Below are positions 22,350-33,405 of a stretch of DNA of 64,000 nucleotides, piece after piece. This stretch comes from Colius striatus (Eukaryota; Chordata; Aves; Coliiformes; Coliidae), in the NCBI RefSeq assembly GCF_028858725.1, contig NC_084790.1, positions 83,594,506 through 83,658,505 on the forward strand, read 5' to 3'. Position numbers and translations under genes: made by a program. Each line of letters begins with the position of its first letter. Positions within the stretch are counted from its first letter, which is position 1. The notes beneath the pieces were generated by a model, which did not search any database, had not been told where the DNA came from, and saw only the letters and a list, made by a program, of their open reading frames with translations.

Positions 22350-23010
22350 TTTTTCACTGAGAGGGTGGTTAAACATTGGAACGGGCTGCCAGTTTAGGGA
22401 TGGGCTTGGCAGGGTCAGCTTAGTGCTTGGACTCGACGATCTTCAAGGTCCTGTCCAACCGTAACGATTTTGTGATTTCTCTGAAAACTTCACTGGGACC
22501 GTCTGGCACACGCGGAAGAAAAATTCATGTGTTGGTTTGTAATATACACGGAAAAAAATGTTTCTCTTAACTCGCCCACGAACTCAGCTGTGGCCACAGT
22601 GCAAACAAGTGACAGTCAAAACAAGTGAGAGACCTGGGGATGTTCAGCCTGGAGAAGAAGAGGCTGGGGAGAGACACAATCACGCCCTGCAACTCCCTGA
22701 CAGGAGGCTGTAGTGAGGTTAGGGGTGGGAGTCGGTGTCTCCTCCCCAGTCATGAATGACAGGACAAGAGGAAGCGGCCTCGGGTTGTTCCAGGGGAGCC
22801 TTAGCTGGGAAATGAGGAAGAACTTTGCCCCTGAGAGGCTTGTTGGACTGGCGTGGGCTGCCCAGGCAGGTGTGGGAGTCCCCATCCTGGAGGGATTGCA
22901 AAGCAATAGAGCTGAGGTGCTGGGGGAAATGGCTCAGTGGCAGGCTTGTCAGTGTGAGGTGAGGGCTTGGACTCGATGAGCTTGAGGGGCTCTTCCGACC
23001 AAAATGATTC
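22350..23010 (+). repeat. CR1 LINE fragments between copies 2 and 3
   Basis: CR1 3' pieces matching 19785-20410. The first has an internal deletion at about 22390. The second (22630-23010) ends shortly before copy 3. Confidence 0.8.
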
Positions 23011-23119
23011 CATGACTCTGTGAAAGCAGGCGGCGCTGGGTTGGTGCCCCCGAGACGGGCCCTGTGGCACTGCGGGGCGTGTGCCGGGTCCAAGCACCAT
23101 GGAGGACCCAGTCCCTTTG

Positions 23120-23127
23120 TGACATCA
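23120..23127 (+). promoter_or_regulatory. CRE-like TGACATCA upstream of copy 3
   Basis: 88 bp before the ATG at 23216. Confidence 0.5.
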
Positions 23128-23215
23128 CCTCGGACCACACCCCACCTGCTGCTGATATCCTGCGCCCAAGGCAGTGGCCTTGCCAGAGGCTCAGGAGCCA
23201 GCACCGGGAGTGGCC

Positions 23216-24403
23216 ATGGAGCCGGGACCCAGCGGGTACATGCCTCACAACAGGACCTTGATTGTCAACCAGATAGATCATGTGGAACGCCAATTACTGG
23301 CGATCAGGGCTGAGAATCAAGAGCTGGAGTGGGAACTGGAGCGACGGAACCAACAGCGGTTCCAGCACGGCAGTCGCGGCGCAGGGCCCAGCTCAGCACC
23401 CACCTATGTGTCTGTGCCCCACGGAGCCCCGCGATCCTTCCCCAGCTCAGGTGAGAGCGCAGGCAGCTCTGTAGCGGCCTCGGGCCTGTGGGTGCCGCAG
23501 CTGCCAACATCCACACCTCGTCCTGTTGCCCGCCCTTCGGACTCGGGGCTGACAGTGACAGACCAGAGCTGGACCTCCGGAACCGCCTCTTGGGAGCCGA
23601 GCTTCAGCCGGCGAGGTGAGTGTGGGGGGGTGGTGGAATCATGGGAGATAACAGCGGGGCGCCCTGTGCCAGGGGCACGCGGGAGAGCTGGGGAGCAACC
23701 TTTGGTAGCCTGTGCACAGGCAAGGCTGGCACGGCGGCCTCTGGAAGCCCCTGGCAGGTGTCGGGGGAGGAACGGAGGGAAAACACTGGTTTGGGGATGA
23801 GTGCCTGACGCTGCTGGTTCCCGCAGAGAGCTGGCAGCCGAGATGGCAGCAGCTGCTGGGCGAGATCGCCTTCCAGCTTGACCGCCGAATCGTCCACAGC
23901 GTCTTCCCCAACGCGGATCGCTACCGCGGCTTCAGTGCCGCCACCATCCCCGAGGGAATCGTGGAGGTAGGCTGGTGCTGCGAGCCGGGGAGCCGGGCAC
24001 AGTGCCCGCAGCCACGGCCCGGTGCGCCCTGGTCCCCCTTGTGCTCGGTCACCTGCGGGTGCCAGTGCTGACCGTACCCTTTCTGCCACAGATGATCCTC
24101 AGAACGGAGCGGGGAGATAGACATCTGTGCAGGGCTGCATTCCGGAACTATGAGTTTCTGATGAGGCGACTGTGGGCACTGGGCTACGTCCCCGAGGTGC
24201 ACTTGCCCGCAATCGAGGCCTTCATCAAAACCTACGGCCGCCTGGAGCAGTCGTACTGGTTCCCGGCCGAGCCAAACGTGGCCTTCCTGCGCCACGTGGT
24301 CAGCCAGGAGGTGCCGCCGGATCTGCGGCCCAACGCCATGGTGCTGCTCGAGTGCCTGCTGCAGCTGGCACAGGAGGACGGGCAGCCCCTCTTCTGCTAC
24401 TGA
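23216..24403 (+). CDS. SPATC1-like: Speriolin-like protein, copy 3 (three exons, 283 aa, divergent)
   Basis: Exons 23216-23615, 23827-23966 and 24092-24403 (400, 140 and 312 nt), GT-AG borders. The N-terminal unit is of a different class (NRTLIVNQIDHVERQLLAI), resembling the first repeat of copies 1 and 4 rather than copy 2. The start of exon 3 is also divergent (MILRTERGDRHLCRAAFRN against MVEETERGASRDLSVAAIWN) and one codon shorter, while the rest of exon 3 is almost the same as in the other copies. AATAAA is at 24471-24476. No disabling change is seen. Confidence 0.85.
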
Positions 24404-25010
24404 GCAGCTGCTGCCAAGCTGTGAGCCCTGTCCCGGCTGCGTCTGCAGCAGCCGCCGCCTGGCGCCACGCAATAAAGCTGTGGTTCAATCTCATGTCGTG
24501 TGCTGTGGGTGCTGTGGTGGGCCCCACAAGAGTCGCTGGCATGGCTGCTGCTGCTGCTGCTGTACGGGGACAGCCCTGAGCCAAGCAGCGATGTCTGGGG
24601 GTGCGAGCAGTACCGGGGGATGGGCAGCGGGTGGCAGAGCCAGGGTGCAAGCAGCGATACTGGGGTGCAGGCCGCAGTGCCGGTTGCTGACAGCAGCGCT
24701 GGGGCAGTGGAGATGACGGCACAGCCAAGGCTGCCGTCCGTTTTCACTGGGGGAGCGGTTGGATGCAGCAGTCAGAGGCGGGACTCGGCGCCTGGGACGG
24801 CCGTGGTGCCGTGGCAGGAAAGCCCCAAGTGGAGAGGGTGCGCAGTGCCATTTATGCCCTTTGGTGTGGCTGGGGCAGGGCCTAGCGGGTTCTTGCCATC
24901 ACCAGCCGGTAGCATCACACAGCACCGGGGCGGGCCGGGGGCTCGGGGTATTGTGGCTTAATTTCTTTAAGTGGCCTAGATATTAAACCCTTTGTTAAAA
25001 ATCAGCATTG
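24404..25010 (+). other. 3' flank of speriolin-like copy 3
   Basis: 3' UTR and downstream DNA with a GCT-rich microsatellite near 24545-24560. The same flank follows the relic at 11081 and, in reverse, copy 5 (54000-54600). No coding gene. Confidence 0.5.
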
Positions 25011-25720
25011 TTCACAATCTAAGGAAAGGTACAACACCGAAAGGCTCTCAGCATGGGGTGCAGCTGTCGCAGGTATGTGAGGAATCTGCTGCACAGCGAT
25101 CCCCTGCAACGCCCATGGAGGGTGGAGCGGCGTGGAGACTTGGCGGCCAGGCTCCGAGTTGATCCATGGGCATGAGCTGGTCCTCTAGAGGTGGTAAGCG
25201 GCACATCTAGCCCCTTGAGCAAAGGTCTGTGAAATCTTGATGAATTGCTATCCTTTGCGCGAACTTTGCTCGTTTTGATGTCATTTGAATACCGAAGCAC
25301 AGCTCCATCCCAAAGGCTACCTGCCTCCAAGGCGCCACCACTCCTTGAGTCTGTGCCCTGAATTGTCTGTCAGCTCTACCTTGAAGTGCGAGGCGAGAGA
25401 ATCTTACACCAACCCTAATAAAGGTATTTATGATTAAAGGCACTCGAGTGTTGTAGTGGTGCAAGCTGTATTCATTCAAAGGTTTGGAGAGGCTTAGTTC
25501 TGCTGAAGTTCCACAGTCCTTTACAACTCTTGTTGCTGCTATTTGAAATTTTGAGCCTTGCCTGATGCTGTTCAGTGCCTTTTGCCACCCTGGACACATT
25601 TCCCCTTGATTTCGCCTTGAATTCAACTACTGCTTTGCCTTCCACCTTGTCACAGGGTCTCCCTGTGTAGCTTTTAATCATCTCACAGTCGTCTGCTAGA
25701 AAGAAAAAGGTATCGGTAAC
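25011..25720. other. Unassigned block Q sequence with a partial LTR end
   Basis: 25449-25494 repeats the terminal about 45 bp of the LTR at 25721-26015. A minus frame at 25753-25472 follows a polypyrimidine-AG that could be a splice acceptor, but I do not recognise the product. Mirrored at 53285-53999. Confidence 0.35.
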
Positions 25721-26015
25721 TGTTGTAGTGGTGCAGGCTACAGCTATGCTCATTCAAAGGTTTAGAGAGGCTAGGTAATGCATGTGCAGAGACATACACG
25801 GGCAACGTAGTACAACCAACAGAGCTGACTCAAAGCCACACTGCCTTTGCTAGCTACTTCCTTCTATGCTGCTTTCACCCGTGGGATCACCCAGGGCCCA
25901 CCTGATTAACTCACAGCACCTGTTTCTGATACTTGGAAGCAGCTTGCCAGCTGCATTAACTTGTCCCTACCATCTTTATTCAAGCTGGCTGGTCCAAGTC
26001 ATATTTGTGCCTACA
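25721..26015 (-). repeat. Class I ERV LTR (295 bp), probable 3' LTR
   Basis: TG...CA ends on the minus strand. It is immediately preceded by a polypurine tract (AAAAGGAGGGGAAAC) and carries AATAAA about 35 bp in. No clear target duplication. Mirrored at 52990-53284. Confidence 0.6.
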
Positions 26016-26515
26016 GTTTCCCCTCCTTTTCTTTTTGGACCAGCCAGCCTTCGGCAACACATTTCAAAATTAAAGGCACATGAAGAAAACATAAACATCT
26101 TTACCCGTGGCCATGACTTTACAACAAAAGGTCAAGAACAGCTACATCGCCGAACAACAGAACACAAAAATCCATAGACTCAAAGTAAACATAATCTGAT
26201 ATATGTTGCTAGGAGGGACGCATACTGGCGAGAAGGGATGAGTTCACTGTACTTCCACGGACGTTTCTGGTTCCCGAATGTAGGTGCGGACTTTTCTTCA
26301 ACTTCTTTAGCATGCTTATCTGTGAGCGTTATCTGTAAGTTGGAAATATCTCTTCCTCCGTAGAAAACACACCATTTTTGCTTTCAAGTTTCCATTGGCC
26401 GTCTTGTTACGTTCTTCCGTTCTTTTAATGAGATACAGATTGCTGGAGGAATTTACAGCAGCATACGTGGTGCCACGGTTGTCAGGCTTTACATTTTAAT
26501 AGGGTGATGGATTGA
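26016..26515 (-). pseudogene. Class I ERV env 3' relic
   Basis: Upstream of the LTR on the minus strand, broken frames include a stretch with an N-glycosylation-type site and a later hydrophobic stretch (FTLSLWIFVFCC). Env is suggested mainly by position before the polypurine tract and LTR. Confidence 0.4.
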
Positions 26516-26519
26516 GGGT

Positions 26520-27102
26520 GAATCACTTGGTTCTTTCCTCAAGAAATCTTGAAATCTACCATCTCGTGATCCCCGCAGCCAAGGTTGCCTCCAACCTCCA
26601 CATCTCCAACCCGACCCTCCTTATTTGTCAGCACCAGCTCCAGCAGCACACCCCTCCTCGTTGGTTCCTCAATCACCTGTGTCAGGAAGTTGTCATCAAC
26701 ATGCTCTAGGAACCTCCTGGACCGTGTGCGCTTGGCTGAGTGGCTTTGCCAGCAAATATCAGGGAGGTCGAAGTCTCCCATGAGGACCAGGGATTGTGAC
26801 TGTGAGGCAGCTCCCAGCTGTTTGTAGAAGGCCTCATCCACTTCCTCCTCCTGATCAGGTGGCCTGTAGCAAACTCCTACGGCAGTATCACCTACCTTAC
26901 CCTGCCCCTTAATTTTCACCCCCAAGCACTCAACCTGCCCCTCCTCCCCACTCAGGCAGAGCTCAATGCACGTTAATTGCTCCCTCACATAGAGAGCAAC
27001 TCCACTCCCTCGCCTTGTCAGCCTGTCTCTCCTGAACAATCCATAGCCCTCCATGGCCATGCTCCAGCTCTTTATTCTTGAGAAAAGACAAAAAGAAGAC
27101 AA
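26520..27102 (-). repeat. CR1 LINE endonuclease-domain fragment
   Basis: Open minus frame with GVALYVREQL, VGVCYRPPDQEEE, LVLMGDFDLPDICW and GDHEMVDFKI, the APE-type endonuclease motifs of CR1 ORF2 (Asp and His catalytic positions visible). It is 187 codons of one domain only and not autonomous. Mirrored at 51903-52490. Confidence 0.9.
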
Positions 27103-27179
27103 GCTCGGGACCTAATTCTTAAAAAAAGGTCTGTGCTTTAAAGGGCCTTAGACTAGGTTTTCTTCCTCCTGGCGGCTGT

Positions 27180-28270
27180 TTCTTCAGGACCTTTTTCTCC
27201 ATCTTTTTATAGGTCAGTCACACATCGTTGGCAAATTTCTTTGGCCACTGGGTCTATTCCTACACATCCCTATCTTCTCAAAACTAAATCCCATCTTGCT
27301 TGCGTCCCCCCGACGTCTTCTTGGATGAAAATAGCTTGTTTATTTATTGTTTCTTTTCCATCCGGGAGAAGCCAGTTTCCCTGTGTCTCAGAGGTTCCCA
27401 ACTCCCTTCATGTTGAGTCTTCTGTAAATACTGGAGTCCCTTTTGGCGAAGGTGCTTGCGGGGTGAGATTGGACACACTCTCAATTGCATGACCTAACGC
27501 TGCCTCTTTGGCCATTTCATCGCTTAGGCCATAAAAGAACTCCCTTTTGGATGCCCATTCACGTGGACCACCGCAATCTCATTTGGAAGTGATCAGTTCT
27601 TTAAAGCCTGTTTAATGAATTCTCCGTGTACCAATTCTCTTCCTTTGCTACTGATGGAGCCTCTTTCTTCCCACTTTTTCCAGAAGCGTGGACCACTCCA
27701 AAGGCATACCTTGAATCAGGAGAAACTGATCCTTCTTTCCCTTCTAACGGTGGTGAGGCTCTGGCGAAGGCATCTAATTCACATGTCCGGGCTGGCCAGC
27801 TATTTGGTAACGGCCCTGCTTCCTTTGTGTCTTGACTCATCCCTTTAACAAGTGCACAGCCACTGTGCCTTTTGCCTTCAATTACTCCCGAGGAACCTGG
27901 TCTTTAGGACTCGAGGAAACGGGCTGCAGTTGCATCAGGGCAGGTTTGGATTAGAAGTTAGGAAGAGTCACCATCACTTGGAAGATTCAAAAGACAGGTG
28001 GATGAGGTGCTGAGGGATGCCGTTTAGTTTTGGGGTGGGCCTGGCAGGGTGAGGTTAGTGCTTTGACTCCATGATCTTCAAGGTCTTTTCCAACCGTAAT
28101 GACTCTGTGGCATTTATTGAGCCATCAATAAATAGGTGGGGGCCTGCGTGTGAAGGAGTGTCTTTGAAATCCTCTCGCACTTTAGTCTGATACTCTGCCT
28201 AAACAACTGTGTTCAAGGTCGGCACATTCCATGTCTCCCTTCCAGAGGAAAGTGGCTGGATTAAGGCATG
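27180..28270 (-). pseudogene. Class I ERV RNase H and integrase N-terminus relic
   Basis: On the minus strand FIDGS (first RNase H Asp, about 28125) is followed after a CR1 insertion by PDSRYAFGVVH (about 27735) and then the integrase zinc-binding region (REI..IFHP / CQRC-like). Frames are broken. This arm keeps the RNase H core that is deleted in the mirrored arm at about 51391. Confidence 0.7.
27905..28115 (+). repeat. CR1 3'-end fragment inserted in RNase H
   Basis: CR1 tail (GGTTTGGATTAGAAGTTAGG through CAACCGTAATGACTC) interrupting the class I pol relic. A truncated version remains at 51305-51391. Confidence 0.75.
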
Positions 28271-28278
28271 AGCCGGAG

Positions 28279-28871
28279 TGCTGCGAAGTTTTCGGCTCTT
28301 GGCCTAAAAACCAGACTCGAAGTCTGCAAACCAGGCTCGAAGCCTGAAAAATGTACCAGGCTCGAAGCTTGAAAAACCAGCTCTAAGCCTACTTCCTGCG
28401 GCGATCAACCCAGGGTCCGATTCTCAGCTGGGTGGGAAGAAATCAGTCCTACTCAATGTGAGTGACAGCAGAAATCTTCACTTTATTAAAAGCAGGCTCT
28501 AACTTCTATATCCAGCAGCTTCAAAGCTAGCTCAGCAACAGCAGCTAATAGATTACATTCTCATGTTCATCCTACTTGCGGTTTCTGCAATAAGCGAGCT
28601 CCCTCACATTTTCCTATCTTGTTTTTCTCCAAAGTTGTTTTCCACCTTGAGCTGTTAGCTCGTTAGCTGAAAACAGCCCGACCTTGAGGCAGCAGAAGGC
28701 GGCCTGCTGTCTGCGCTGACTACGTGACAGCAACTGCTTTAACCATGGCTCTGACTCTGGTCTTGATTGTGCATTAAATTCATATAACTAGAACTCAGAC
28801 TGCCTTGCCCCATCAGGCCTAACATTATACCCCGGGATCCATGTCCATGCTCCCTTAAGCATTCCTCCACA
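28279..28871 (-). mobile_element. Solo LTR (593 bp) with 6-bp target duplication CCGGAG
   Basis: TG...CA ends flanked by CCGGAG at 28273-28278 and 28872-28877. It lies on the minus strand, as shown by an AATAAA in that sense near 28480 and direct short repeats (GCTTCGAGCCTGG type) at about 28315-28390 in its U5 end. The mirrored arm has the unoccupied target at 51148-51153. No internal retroviral sequence remains. Different from the 417-bp and 295-bp LTRs here. Confidence 0.87.
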
Positions 28872-28877
28872 CCGGAG

Positions 28878-29520
28878 GCCGAGACAAAATCCCCTTTTTC
28901 TCTTAACATTGCCTCACATTTTCAGATTCTAAAATGGGTTAGCCATCTGCCAGCCTTCTGTGCCAAAGCCGTTTTCACTTGTGGCACAGGAGTCAACGCT
29001 GCTGAGGCGGCTCCCTCCTCTACTGTGACAAACAGCTCAAAGGCTTTATCCAATTGTGGCACTGCTAACACCAGAGCCGTGATTCAATGTCCGAGAACTC
29101 CTTACCAGGCCTGCACTGCAGCCCCCTGCCCCTCTTAGCAAGCAAAAGGTGCTCCTCGCAGAGCAGTGACAGCACTGTAATTCCTGGATTAGCTTTTTCT
29201 CTCCGTCTGCCCAAGTTAACACCTTTGCTTCTTCATTTAGAAACTTGGAATATACCCCTTCTGTTTCTTGTGCCTAAGAAGCTACTCCCAGTGAGCAACA
29301 GGCGGCTGGTCCCCAAAACCTTTCCATTCCTTTCTGGTTTGCAGGAGGGGCAATTCCACAATTGCCTTGATTCTCTCTGGATTAACTCTCCGTTTCCCTT
29401 CACCAATCAAATGTCCCAAACACCTCCCTCCTTTTTGGACGCATTGCAGTCTGGGGTTTGATACTCCTCGCTCGCTCTCTTCTCTACTACTCTTCTCTCT
29501 CTTCTACACCTCGCCCGCAT
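28878..29520 (-). pseudogene. Class I ERV reverse-transcriptase relic with the uninterrupted class II target site
   Basis: Minus-strand RT thumb/connection sequence (NPERIKAIVELPLLQTRKEWKGFG) in decayed frames. It runs across GGTTTG at 29336-29341 without interruption. About 174 bp of the connection region present in the right arm (about 50830-51045) is missing here. Confidence 0.7.
29336..29341 (+). other. Empty class II ERV integration site
   Basis: CTTTCT-GGTTTG-CAGGAGG is continuous here, while GGTTTG abuts the ERV at 4462-4467 and its complement at 50510-50515. This is the pre-insertion allele preserved in a paralogous block. Confidence 0.88.
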
Positions 29521-30000
29521 CTCTAAGAAGACGGCGGCATTTTCTTAGCAGCCATCAGCGGGCACTGACGGGTTACGAAATAGAGAGCGGTGGAGAAATG
29601 GATTGCTTTCTGGAGAGCTCCCTTGGATTCCTCTGCCATTCGTGGCCAGCCCAGGCAAAATCCAGCACGGAGGAAGATAGCCCAGGGGTCTCCGCCTGAA
29701 GAAAATGCACCTCCCACTGACTCGCGGGGTTTTGCCTATAAAGCTGGGCGCCCTGCACTGACTCACTGGTGGCCTCCCCTGTGGGAGGATCCATAGGGCA
29801 GATGGTTACGTATCTTTCTTAATCAATATTGCTATTCTCTTGTGCAACCAGCAGGTGCATTGCCATCCTTATGCTTTTTGCTGCTTAGGAAGAAGCCCAC
29901 AGCACACGACATGAGATTGACCCACAGCTTTATTGCGTGGCACCAGGCGGCGGCTGCTGCAGGCGCAGCCGGGACAGGGCTCACGGCTTGGCACAGCCGC

Positions 30001-31828
30001 TCAGTAGAAGAGGGGCTGCCCGTACGCCTGTGCCAGCTGCAGCAGGCACTCGAGCAGCACCATGGCGTTGGGCCGCAGATCCGGCGGCACCTCCTGGCTG
30101 ACCACGTGGCGCAGGAAGGCCACGTTTGGCTCGGCCGGGAACCAGTACGACCGCTCCAGGCGGCCGTAGGTGTTGATGAAGGCCTCGATTGCGGGCAAGT
30201 GCACCTCGGGGACGTAGCCCAGTGCCCACAGTCGCCTCATCACAAACTCATAGTTCCAGATTGCGGCCACGCTCAGATCACGGCTAGCTCCCCGCTCCGT
30301 CTCCTCGACCATCTGTGGCAGAGCGGGTACGGTCAGTACCGGCACCCGCGGGTGACCGAGCACAAGGGGGACCAGGGCGCACCGGGCCGTGGCTGCGGGC
30401 ACTGTGCCCGGCTCCCCGGCTCGCAGCACCAGCCTACCTCCACGATTCCCTCGGGGATGGTGGCGGCACTGAAGCCGCGGTAGCGATCCGCGTTGGGGAA
30501 GACGCTGTGGACGATTCGGCGGTCAAGCTGGAAGGCGATCTCGCCCAGCAGCCGCTGCCATCTCGGCTGCCAGCTCTCTGCGGGAACCAGCAGCGTCAGG
30601 CACTCATCCCCAAACCAGTGTTTTCCCTCCGTTCCTCCCCCGACACCTGCCAGGGGCTTCCAGAGGCCGCCGTGCCAGCCTTCCCTGTGCACAGGCTACC
30701 AAAGGTTGCTCCCCAGCTCTCCCACGTGCCCCTGGTACAGGGCGCCCCGATGTTCTCACCCATGATTCCGCCACCCCACCCCCCCCCCCGGCACTCACCT
30801 CGCCGGCTGAAGCTCGGCTCCCTAGAGAGGGTTCTGGAGTTCCAGCTCTGGTCTGTCAGTGTCAGCCCCCAGTCCAATGGGCTGGCAACAGGACAAGGTG
30901 TGGATGTTGGCAGCTGCCGCACCCACAGGCCCGAGGCCGCTACAGAGCTGCCTGCGTTCTCAGCAGAGCTGGGGAAAGAGAAGGGTCCTGGGGCTCTGTG
31001 TGGCACAGACACATAGGGGGGTGCTGAGCTGGGCCTTGCGCCACGGTAGCCGTGCTGGAACGGCTGTTGGTTCCGCCGCTCCAATTCCCGCCTCAACTCT
31101 CGGTTCCTATTCCACAGCAGCCTGGTCATGGCTCTGAGTTGTTCAAGGTAAGTGTAGAAACAGGGCCTGACGCAAGGCCAGCGCCTGCTGGGACCCGGCT
31201 CCATGGGTGCTCCTGGCACTGGCTCCTGTGCCTCCTGCAAGGGTACTGCAGGTCTGTTCACGCTCTCAGCAGAGCTGGGGAAAGGGAAGGGTCCTGGGGT
31301 TCTGTGTGGCACAGACACGTAGGCGGGTGCTGAGCTGGGCCCTGCGCCGCGGTAGCCGTGCTGGAACGGCTGTTGGTTCCGCCGCTCCAATTCCCGCCTC
31401 AGCTCCTGGTTCCTGTTCCACAGCAGATTTGTCATAGCTCTCAGCTGATGAAGGACCGTGAAGAGTCCGGGCCTGATGCCAGGCAAGTACCCGCTGGGAC
31501 CTGGCTCCATGGGTGCTCCTGGTGCTGGCTCCTGTGCCTCTGGCAAGGGCACTGCAGGTCTGTGCATGCTCTCACCAGAGTTGGGGAAGGGAAAGGGTCC
31601 CGGGGCTCCGTGGGGCACAGACACATAGGGGGGTGCTGAGCTGGGCCCCACGCCATCTGCCGCACCCTGGTAGCTGCGCTGGAGCTGCTGTTGGTCCTGC
31701 CGCTCCAATTCCCACTCCAGCTCTTGCTTCTCAGCCCAGAGCGCCAGTATTTGGCGTTCCAGCTGATCAAGCTGGTTGAAGATCAATGTCTCGTTGCGAG
31801 GCAGGTGCCTGCTGGGTCCCGGCTCCAT
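30001..31828 (-). CDS. SPATC1-like: Speriolin-like protein, copy 4 (three exons, 493 aa, triple N-terminal repeat)
   Basis: Exons 31828-30799, 30577-30438 and 30312-30001 (1030, 140 and 312 nt), GT-AG borders, same phases as copy 1. It keeps the three MEPGPS-coil units of copy 1 and the full speriolin C-terminal domain, but one codon is lost near the end, so it finishes QPLFY rather than QPLFCY. Polyadenylation signal at 29929-29934. The intron 1 C tract is shorter and interrupted compared with copy 1. Confidence 0.85.
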
Positions 31829-31916
31829 GTCCGGTCCCGGTGCTGGCTCCTGAGCCTCTGGCAAGGCCACTGCCTTGGGCGCAGGATATCAGCAGCAGGT
31901 GGGGTGTGGTCCGAGG

Positions 31917-31924
31917 TGATGTCA
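31917..31924 (-). promoter_or_regulatory. CRE-like TGACATCA upstream of copy 4
   Basis: Same spacing as in copy 1. Confidence 0.5.
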
Positions 31925-32104
31925 CAAAGGGACTGGGTCCTCCATGGTGCTCGGACCCGGCACACGGCTCTGCAGTGCCACGGGGCCCGTCTCGCGGCAC
32001 CACAGGCAAGGGGAGGCCAGAGGATGGGAAGGCTGAACCGCCTCTCGTGCAGCGTCTTGGCCTTCCCAGCATCTTCGTGTCCCATGTCCCAGCGGCAGCT
32101 GCTC

Positions 32105-33405
32105 TCACAGAGTCATTGAATCATTTTGGTTGGAAAAGCCCCTCAAGGTCATCGGGTCCAAGCCTTCACCTCACACTGACAAGCCTGCCACTGAACCATT
32201 TCCCTCAGCACCTCAGCTCTACTGGTTTGGCATCCCTCCAGGGATGGGAACTCCCACACCTGCCTGGGCAGCCCACGCCAGTCCAACAAGCCTCTTGGGG
32301 GCAAAGTTCTTCCTCATTTCCCAGCTAAGCCTCCCCTGGAGCAACCCGAGGCCACTTCCTCTTGTCCTGTCATTCGTGACTGGGGAGAAGACGCCGACTC
32401 TCACCCCTAACCTCACTACAGCCTCCTGTCAGGGAGTTGCAGAGCGTGATTGTGTCTCTCCCCACCCTCTTCATCTCCAGGCTGAACATCCCCAGGTCTC
32501 TCACTTGTTTTCATTGTCACTTGTTTGCACTGTGGCCACAGTTGAGTTTGTGGGCGAGTTAAGAGAAACATTTGTTCCATGTCTATTACAAACCAACACA
32601 TGAATTTTTCGTCTGCGTGTGCCAGACAGTCCCAGTGAAATTTTTTGAGAAATCACAAAATCGTTACGGGTGGACAGGACCTTGAAGATCGTCGAGTCCA
32701 AGCACTAAGCTGACACTGCCAAGCCCATCCCTAAACTAAACCATATCCCTCCGTCCTTCATCTAGATGTCTTTTCAATATCCCTAGGGACGGTGACTGCA
32801 CCGCTCCTGCCTCCCTGGGCAGTCCATTACAATGTTTAACCACCCTCTTGGTGAAAAAGTTCTTCCTAATGTCCAACCTAAAGCCCCCCTGCTGCGACCC
32901 AAACCCATTTCCTCGTGTTCTTTCACTCACTACCGCAGAGAAAAGATCAACCCCCTCCTCCCTACAACTCCCCTTTAGCTACATGTAGAGGGTGGTCGTG
33001 TCTCCTCTAGGCTAAACGCCCCCAGCTCCCTCAGCTGCTATTCACACAACCTGTTCTCCAGGCCCTTCCCCAGCGCTGCTGCCCGGCTCTGGACACGCTC
33101 CGGCTCCTGCGATCCTTCTTACACTGAGGGGCCCAGAACTGGACACGGCACTCAAGGTTGAGCCTCACCAGTGCCCAGTACAGGGGAACAATCACCTCCC
33201 TGGCCCTGCAGACCACACTGGTCCTGATACAGGCCAGGATGCCCTTGGCCTTCTTAGCCAGCTGGGCACGCTGCTGGCTGATGTTCAGCCGGCTGCTGGT
33301 TAACACTCCCAAGTCCCTTTCCACGGGAAAGCTTTCCAGCCCCTGCGCCCCAAGCCTTGCTTTTGTGCCTTGCCACAGTATTTTCCTACGGACCTGGGAG
33401 ATACA
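32105..33405 (-). repeat. CR1 LINE fragments (two), copy in block P-c
   Basis: Equivalent to 7235-7630 and 7775-8535, including the RT C-terminus on the minus strand (33324-33031). Confidence 0.84.

Larger units (their letters stand above)
16889..22352 (-). repeat. Amplicon block P, inverted copy b
   Basis: Reverse complement of 4462-10892 with internal changes: shortened CR1 segments, and a speriolin-like gene carrying one N-terminal unit instead of three. The left end is CTGTTCAACGCT at 16889-16900; the right end breaks inside the YY1-type element region at about 22350, where CR1 sequence begins. The stretch 18541-19245 has no gene. Confidence 0.88.

Noticed and set aside
25721-26015. Target-site duplication around the 295-bp class I LTR
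   Set aside because: Bases outside the two ends do not match, and the neighbouring partial LTR suggests rearrangement, so none is claimed.
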